Source: an uncultured Alistipes sp.
Lineage (GTDB): Bacteria; Bacteroidota; Bacteroidia; Bacteroidales; Rikenellaceae
DNA length: 9,562 nucleotides
NCBI GenBank assembly: GCA_959604655.1
Contig: CAUHCL010000081.1
Span: 1-9,562 of the forward strand
Direction: 5' to 3'
Shown: positions 5,361-9,562 of the stretch, piece by piece
Layout: every line of letters starts with the position of its first letter
How positions within the stretch are numbered: position 1 is the first letter of the stretch
Notes under the pieces: model-generated
What the model saw: the letters and a program-made list of their open reading frames with translations, nothing else
What the model was told of the DNA's origin: nothing
Databases searched by the model: none
Made by a program: the position numbers and the translations under genes

Positions 5361-5425
5361 GCACCGCTTTGCGGTGCTATCTTCGGCGGCTCGCGCAAAG
5401 CGCGACCCCCGCAGCCGCCGAAGAT
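5361..5425. repeat. Tandem and nested hairpins between kdgK and eda
   Basis: Three perfect stems fill most of the 116-bp spacer. GCACCGC/GCGGTGC (5361-5367 with 5371-5377) is closed by TTT. Next to it, ATCTTCGGCGGCT (5379-5391) pairs over 13 bp with AGCCGCCGAAGAT (5413-5425). Inside that, TCGCGC/GCGCGA (5391-5396 with 5400-5405) forms a further hairpin, sharing T5391. No T-run follows, so a terminator is unlikely. A stable RNA structure here could protect mRNA ends or set the kdgK:eda ratio; it could also be a repeat of the kind seen in the other spacers. Confidence 0.65.
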
Positions 5426-5459
5426 AATCGCATTCGCAAACCATAACACCGAACAACAA

Positions 5460-6131
5460 ATGTCAAGATTTTCAAAGATAGAGGTCCTTGCGACCATGAA
5501 ACGCACGGGTATGGTCCCCGTGTTCTACAATGCCGACGTAGAGATCTCGAAGCATGTGCTCAAGGCGTGCTACGACGGCGGAGTGCGTGCGTTCGAGTTC
5601 ACCAACCGCGGCGACTTCGCCCACGAGATCTTCGGCGAGCTCAACCGCTGGGCCGCCACGGAGTGTCCCGAGATGATTCTCGGCGCGGGCAGCGTGGTGG
5701 ATGCCCCCACGGCCGCGCTCTACATACAGTTGGGTGCGGCGTTCATCGTCGGCCCGCTGTTCAACCCCGAAGTGGCGAAGGTGTGCAACCGCCGCTGCAT
5801 ACCCTATACCCCCGGGTGCGGATCGGTCTCGGAGATCGGATTCGCCCAGGAGGCGGGGTGCGACCTGACGAAGATATTCCCCGCGGGAAACGTCGGAGGC
5901 CCCTCGTTCGTGAAGAACATCAAGGCCCCCATGCCGTGGTCGATGCTCATGGCCACGGGCGCCGTAGAACCCACCGAGGAAAACCTCACGGCGTGGTTCA
6001 AGGCGGGTGTGACCGTGGTGGGCATGGGCTCGAAGCTTTTCCCGAAAGAGACCGTCGCGGCGGGCGACTGGCAGGCCGTGAGCGACAAGTGCCGCTTCGC
6101 GCTGGACATCATAGCCCGCGCCCGCGGATAA
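5460..6131 (+). CDS. eda: KDPG aldolase (2-keto-3-deoxy-6-phosphogluconate aldolase)
   Basis: Eda cleaves KDPG to pyruvate and glyceraldehyde-3-phosphate, using the product of KdgK encoded just upstream. The 223-residue protein is a class I aldolase with a TIM-barrel fold. Against E. coli Eda, Glu46 and Arg50 in FEFTNRG match Glu45/Arg49, GAGSVV (75-80) matches the Thr73 region with Ser in place of Thr, and Lys138 in KIFPAGNVGG matches the Schiff-base Lys133. GMGSKLF (188-194) is the C-terminal phosphate-binding strand. The start at 5460 follows an A-rich, SD-free leader (GAACAACAAA). The 4-hydroxy-2-oxoglutarate aldolase activity often found with this family may also be present. Spacing of 116 nt to kdgK and 181 nt to the transporter is wide for one operon but no strong promoter box was seen in either gap. 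Confidence 0.94.
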   Translation: MSRFSKIEVLATMKRTGMVPVFYNADVEISKHVLKACYDGGVRAFEFTNRGDFAHEIFGELNRWAATECPEMILGAGSVVDAPTAALYIQLGAAFIVGPLFNPEVAKVCNRRCIPYTPGCGSVSEIGFAQEAGCDLTKIFPAGNVGGPSFVKNIKAPMPWSMLMATGAVEPTEENLTAWFKAGVTVVGMGSKLFPKETVAAGDWQAVSDKCRFALDIIARARG

Positions 6132-6156
6132 CGGTTCCGTTTCGGGACTGCTCGGT

Positions 6157-6234
6157 ATTTTGCGGCTCCTTGGAGCCGCGCGAGCCGCAGCCTCTGCCCC
6201 GCGGAGGCTCGCTATCGTTCGCTCCGCAGGCCGC
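6157..6234. repeat. GC-rich mosaic intergenic repeat, copy C
   Basis: The spacer between eda and the transporter contains a hairpin beginning TTTTGCGGCTCC (stem GCGGCTCC/GGAGCCGC, 6162-6169 with 6172-6179, loop TT). This resembles the hairpin at 4156-4185 in the same orientation. It is followed by GCAGCCT (6187-6193), GCGGAG (6201-6206) and CTCCGC (6222-6227), the elements of the long palindrome of copy B (4013-4073). In copy B the palindrome precedes the hairpin; here it follows it. No protein is credible. The remainder, 6247-6312, is an AT-richer leader of the transporter with no clear TAnnTTTG box. Confidence 0.55.
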
Positions 6235-6312
6235 GACTCGCGACAAGCAGCATCGAAAACGCCCCGACAGAATGATTTTTAATTTAAGAAACCTCACAAA
6301 CAAACCGAACCT

Positions 6313-7761
6313 ATGACTCAAACGAATCAGAAAATGACATCCTACCGTTGGGTGATCTGCGGCATGCTCTTCTTCGCCACTACCGTGAATTACCTCGACC
6401 GTCAGGTACTGTCGCTCACGTGGGAGGATTTCATCCGTCCCGAATTTCACTGGACCAACCAGCACTACGGCTGGGTGACGGGCATATTCTCGCTCGTATA
6501 CGCCATCGCCATGCTCTTCGCGGGCCGCATCGTCGACAAGCTCGGCACCAAGCGCGGCTACATGTGGAGCATCGGCATCTGGTCGGCGGGCGCCTGCCTC
6601 CACGCGCTGTGCGGCGTGGCCACCGAACACATCGTCGGCCTGCCCGACGCCGCGGCGCTGCGTGCCGTGGCCGACAACGTGGACCTAATCTCGAAGATAG
6701 CCATCGTGTCGCTCACCCTGTTCATCATGGCCCGCTGCGTGCTGGCCATAGGCGAGGCGGGCAACTTCCCCGCGGCGATCAAGGCCACGGCCGAGTACTT
6801 CCCCAAGAAGGACCGCGCCTACGCCACCAGCATATTCAACGCGGGATCGACCATCGGCGCGCTCATAGCCCCCTTCGCCATCCCGACTCTGGCCGCGCGC
6901 TTCGGCTGGGAGGCGTCGTTCATCATCATCGGAGCCCTGGGCTTCGTGTGGATGGGATTCTGGCAGTTCGTCTATAAGAAGCCCGACCACAACCCCGCGG
7001 TCAACGCCGCCGAGCTGGCCTACATCAACTCCGACTCCGAGCAGGAGCGCGACGAGGCCGAGAAAGCGGCCGCCGAGGCTGCCGCGGCACCCAAGGTATC
7101 GCTGTGGCGCTGTTTCGGCTACCGCCAGACGTGGGCCTTCATATCGGGCAAGGCCATTGCCGACGGAGTGTGGTGGTTCTATCTGTTCTGGATGCCGTCG
7201 TATCTGAAGAACGCGTGCGGCATGGCATCGACCAGCATCGAGTTCCAGCTGGCACTGGGCGTATTATACCTCATAGTCATGGTGTCGCTCTTCGGCGGCT
7301 ATCTGCCCACCATATTCATCGAGCGCTTCAAGATGAACCCCTACGCGGGCCGCATGCGCGCCATGCTCATCTTCGCGTTCTTCCCGCTGCTGGCGCTGCT
7401 GGCGCAGCCTCTGGCGGGATACTCTTACTGGTTCCCCGTAATCATAGTGGGTATAGCGGGCGCCGCGCACCAGTCATGGTCGGCCAACATATTCTCCACG
7501 GTGGGCGACATGTTCCCCAAATCGATGATCGCCACCATCACGGGCATAGGCGGAATGGCGGGCGGTATAGGCTCGTTCGGCATACAGACGGGCGCGGGCA
7601 GCCTCTTCGACTACGCCGCCGAGACCGATCTGGTGTTCCTCGGCTACCACGGCATCGAGGCGGGCTACATGATAGCCTTCTCGTTCTGCGCCGTGGCCTA
7701 TCTGGCAAGCTGGGCCGCCATGAAGGCGTTCGTGCCGCACTACAAGCCCATAAAGCTGTAA
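6313..7761 (+). CDS. exuT: Hexuronate transporter, MFS anion:cation symporter family (ExuT-like)
   Basis: This 482-residue inner-membrane protein has the features of the ACS family of the major facilitator superfamily, which brings in galacturonate, glucuronate or related acids with protons. It shows NYLDRQVLS at the end of helix 1 (26-34), motif A GRIVDKLGTKRG (71-82) between helices 2 and 3, and ARCVLAIGEAGNFPAAIKATAEYFPKK split over helix 4 (140-166). Helix 5 follows with SIFNAGSTIGALIAP (173-187). The central loop has an Ala/Glu-rich segment (245-260), and the second half runs from about 268. About 30 extra residues lie between helices 3 and 4 (102-130), as I recall from other Bacteroidota homologues. 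Placement after kdgK and eda supports a uronic acid or KDG as substrate; galactonate is the main alternative. A strong terminator ends the unit 26 nt downstream. Confidence 0.87.
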   Translation: MTQTNQKMTSYRWVICGMLFFATTVNYLDRQVLSLTWEDFIRPEFHWTNQHYGWVTGIFSLVYAIAMLFAGRIVDKLGTKRGYMWSIGIWSAGACLHALCGVATEHIVGLPDAAALRAVADNVDLISKIAIVSLTLFIMARCVLAIGEAGNFPAAIKATAEYFPKKDRAYATSIFNAGSTIGALIAPFAIPTLAARFGWEASFIIIGALGFVWMGFWQFVYKKPDHNPAVNAAELAYINSDSEQERDEAEKAAAEAAAAPKVSLWRCFGYRQTWAFISGKAIADGVWWFYLFWMPSYLKNACGMASTSIEFQLALGVLYLIVMVSLFGGYLPTIFIERFKMNPYAGRMRAMLIFAFFPLLALLAQPLAGYSYWFPVIIVGIAGAAHQSWSANIFSTVGDMFPKSMIATITGIGGMAGGIGSFGIQTGAGSLFDYAAETDLVFLGYHGIEAGYMIAFSFCAVAYLASWAAMKAFVPHYKPIKL

Positions 7762-7787
7762 CGAGGACACGGGATCATACCTGAGCG

Positions 7788-7821
7788 AAAAAAGGTCCGC
7801 CTGAAAAGGCGGACCTTTTTT
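7788..7821. terminator. Bidirectional intrinsic terminator
   Basis: A perfect 14-bp inverted repeat, AAAAAAGGTCCGCC (7788-7801) and GGCGGACCTTTTTT (7808-7821), encloses the loop TGAAAA. The six A and six T at its ends give a T-run on both strands. It lies between the convergent transporter and proS genes and should stop both. Confidence 0.95.
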
Positions 7822-7840
7822 CATTCCATGCTTAACAGCA

Positions 7841-9325
7841 TCAATAGCTGCGGGCGAAGAGCACACGGCGGTGCGACGGCTTGCCCGTGAAGACGCATTT
7901 GCCCTCTTCCTCTTCGGCGTCGACGGGGATGCAGCGTATGGTGGCCTTGGTGGCCTCCTTGATGGCCACTTCGGTCTCGACGGTGCCGTCCCAGTGGGCC
8001 GAGATGAAGCCGCCCTTGTTCTCCAGCACGTCGACGAACTCGTCCCACGTATCGACGCGCGTTATCATCGAGGTGCGGAAATCGAGCGCCTTGCGGAATA
8101 TGTTGGCCTGAATCTCGTCCATCAGAGCCGCTATGCGGTCGGCCAGCCCCTCCTGCGATACGGTCTCTTTCGTGAGGGTGTCGCGGCGTGCCAGCTCGAT
8201 GGTGCCGTTCTCCAGATCGCGCGGGCCGAGGGCCAGACGCACGGGCACTCCCTTGAGTTCGTATTCGGCGAACTTGAAGCCCGAACGCACGTTGTCGCGC
8301 GTGTCGACCTTCACGCTGATGCCGCGGGCACGCAGCTCGGCGGCTATGGCCTCCATCTTCTCGGTCATCAGGGCGAGCTGCTCGGCACCCTTGTAGATGG
8401 GCACCATCGCCACCTGAATGGGGGCGAGCTTCGGCGGCAGCACCAGACCGTTGTTGTCCGAGTGAGCCATGATGAGCGCACCCATCAGACGGGTCGACAC
8501 ACCCCACGAGGTGGCCCACACATACTCCTGACCGCCATCCTTGGTGGTGTAGGTCACGTCGAACGCCTTGGCGAAGTTCTGCCCGAGGAAATGCGAGGTG
8601 CCGCTCTGCAATGCCTTGCCGTCCTGCATCAGGGCCTCGATGGTGAGGGTGTCCTCGGCGCCCGCGAAACGCTCGTTGGGCGACTTGTGGCCTACGATCA
8701 CGGGCACGCCCATCCACTCCTCGGCGAAGCGTTGGTACACGTGGATCATCTTCTCGGCCTCGGCTATGGCCTCCTCGCGGGTGGCGTGAGCCGTGTGGCC
8801 CTCCTGCCAGAGGAACTCGGCCGTGCGCAGGAACAGACGCGTACGCATCTCCCAGCGCACCACGTTGGCCCACTGGTTGCAGAGGATGGGCAGGTCGCGG
8901 TATGAGGTGATCCAGTTCTTGTAGGTGTTCCAGATTATGGTCTCCGAGGTGGGGCGCACGATGAGCTCCTCTTCCAGTTTGGCGGCGGGATCGACCACGA
9001 TGCCCTTGCCGTCGGGGTCGTTCTTCAGACGGTAGTGGGTCACCACGGCGCACTCCTTGGCGAAGCCCTCCACGTGGTGCGCCTCGCGCGAGAAGAACGA
9101 TTTGGGGATGAACAGCGGGAAATAGGCGTTCTCGTGGCCCGTCTGCTTGAACATGTCGTCCAGCACGCGCTGCATCTTCTCCCAGATGGCGTAGCCGTAG
9201 GGCTTTATCACCATACATCCTCTGACGGCCGAGTTTTCGGCCAGACCCGCTTTCACGACCAGGTCGTTGTACCATTTCGAGTAGTTGTCCTCGACTTTGG
9301 TCAGATCTTTAAGTTCAACTGCCAT
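7841..9325 (-). CDS. proS: Prolyl-tRNA synthetase, short (archaeal/eukaryotic-like) type
   Basis: The class II synthetase charges tRNA-Pro with proline in the cytoplasm. The 494-residue length and absence of an editing insertion between motifs 2 and 3 mark the short form, as opposed to the roughly 570-residue E. coli type. Visible are RPTSETI (124-130), motif 2 with RTRLFLRTAEFLWQEGHTAH (161-180), and motif 3 with GVSTRLMGALIMAHSD (275-290). An anticodon-binding domain follows (about 302-410) and then the C-terminal domain ending FARSY. That domain keeps only two evident cysteines (Cys465 and Cys477), so the four-Cys zinc site of some relatives is incomplete. I chose the ATG at 9325 (MAVELKDLTKVEDNYSKWYN); longer frames upstream overlap the promoter. 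Editing of mischarged tRNA must come from a separate factor, if at all. Confidence 0.96.
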   Translation of the reverse strand: MAVELKDLTKVEDNYSKWYNDLVVKAGLAENSAVRGCMVIKPYGYAIWEKMQRVLDDMFKQTGHENAYFPLFIPKSFFSREAHHVEGFAKECAVVTHYRLKNDPDGKGIVVDPAAKLEEELIVRPTSETIIWNTYKNWITSYRDLPILCNQWANVVRWEMRTRLFLRTAEFLWQEGHTAHATREEAIAEAEKMIHVYQRFAEEWMGVPVIVGHKSPNERFAGAEDTLTIEALMQDGKALQSGTSHFLGQNFAKAFDVTYTTKDGGQEYVWATSWGVSTRLMGALIMAHSDNNGLVLPPKLAPIQVAMVPIYKGAEQLALMTEKMEAIAAELRARGISVKVDTRDNVRSGFKFAEYELKGVPVRLALGPRDLENGTIELARRDTLTKETVSQEGLADRIAALMDEIQANIFRKALDFRTSMITRVDTWDEFVDVLENKGGFISAHWDGTVETEVAIKEATKATIRCIPVDAEEEEGKCVFTGKPSHRRVLFARSY

Positions 9326-9418
9326 ATTGCGTTTTTTTATTTCGAAATTTTCTGGTGCGGAAATCTTCGGCACGCGGCGCCGTATTACGAATAAAAAAGG
9401 CTGCCTTCGTCCAAATGA

Positions 9419-9426
9419 CAAAAGTA
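9419..9426 (-). promoter_or_regulatory. Bacteroidota -7 promoter box for proS
   Basis: On the minus strand this reads TACTTTTG, an exact TAnnTTTG match, 93 nt upstream of the proS start codon. No clear -33 TTTG is seen. It would give a leader of about 85 nt ending in an AT-rich stretch. Confidence 0.5.
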
Positions 9427-9490
9427 ACCTTTTTTTGCTTAACGCGTATAACGGACAGCCGTTTTTTTGATCGCCGCGCCGCGAACCGTA

Positions 9491-9562
9491 TCAATCGATT
9501 GCCAGACGGCACACCACGGGCAGATGGTCCGACGGATAGTGGCCGTTGGGGCGCACATCCTC
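9491..9562 (-). CDS. Endonuclease/exonuclease/phosphatase family protein, C-terminal end (partial)
   Basis: The last 72 bases, read on the minus strand, give 23 residues and a TGA stop (9493-9491): EDVRPNGHYPSDHLPVVCRLAID. The motif SDHLPV is the conserved Asp-His active-site segment near the C-terminus of the endonuclease/exonuclease/phosphatase (DNase I-like) superfamily, and the preceding GHYP fits the usual strand before it. The rest of the gene lies beyond the window, so substrate (nucleic acid, phospholipid or other phosphodiester) cannot be judged. It lies upstream of proS in the same direction, with 165 nt between them that hold the proS promoter. Confidence 0.75.
   Translation of the reverse strand, partial: EDVRPNGHYPSDHLPVVCRLAID

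Noticed and set aside
9450..9468. Plus-strand terminator-like hairpin AACGG-ACAG-CCGTT with T7
   Set aside because: The stem is only 5 bp and no plus-strand gene precedes it, so it is probably chance in an AT-rich promoter region.
1..9562. CRISPR array, toxin-antitoxin, phage or insertion-sequence genes
   Set aside because: No regularly spaced direct repeats, transposase, integrase or paired small toxin genes are visible.

Overview
The window is chromosomal DNA from a GC-rich member of the Bacteroidota, most likely the Alistipes/Rikenellaceae group. This is an inference. The evidence is a Bacteroides-type N-succinylornithine carbamoyltransferase, three matches to the Bacteroidota -7 promoter box TAnnTTTG, AT-rich start regions without clear Shine-Dalgarno sequences, a Bacteroidota-type hexuronate transporter and the high GC content of the genes.

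Layout. Bases 1-327 hold no credible gene but carry folded and repeated GC-rich DNA, followed by a promoter and tRNA-Arg(CCT) at 328-399. A 9-bp tandem repeat (502-591) leads into argF' (610-1572, plus strand), which makes carbamoylated succinyl- or acetylornithine for arginine synthesis. It converges on a minus-strand group across a hairpin terminator: a secreted alpha/beta-hydrolase esterase (1660-2577), a four-helix membrane protein (2641-3240) and an ECF sigma factor (3264-3743). The sigma factor and the membrane protein look like a sigma/regulator pair, and the esterase may be the last gene of the same transcript.

A 559-bp divergent spacer (3744-4302) follows. It is rich in palindromes, carries an intrinsic terminator on the minus strand that belongs to no visible gene, and shares sequence modules with the spacers at 1-327 and 6132-6312. 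Then comes a plus-strand hexuronate module: kdgK (4303-5343), eda (5460-6131) and an ExuT-like MFS transporter (6313-7761). KdgK phosphorylates 2-keto-3-deoxygluconate, Eda splits the product into pyruvate and glyceraldehyde-3-phosphate, and the transporter probably imports the uronic acid. The isomerase, reductase and dehydratase of the pathway are not in the window. A strong two-way terminator (7788-7821) separates the module from proS (7841-9325, minus strand). The last 72 bases encode the C-terminal end of an endonuclease/exonuclease/phosphatase-family protein.

The genes are mostly ordinary. The unusual content lies between them: a scrambled family of GC-rich palindromic modules in three spacers, the orphan terminator, nested hairpins between kdgK and eda, and the in-frame 9-bp repeat ahead of argF'. 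No phage, insertion sequence, CRISPR array or defence system is visible.
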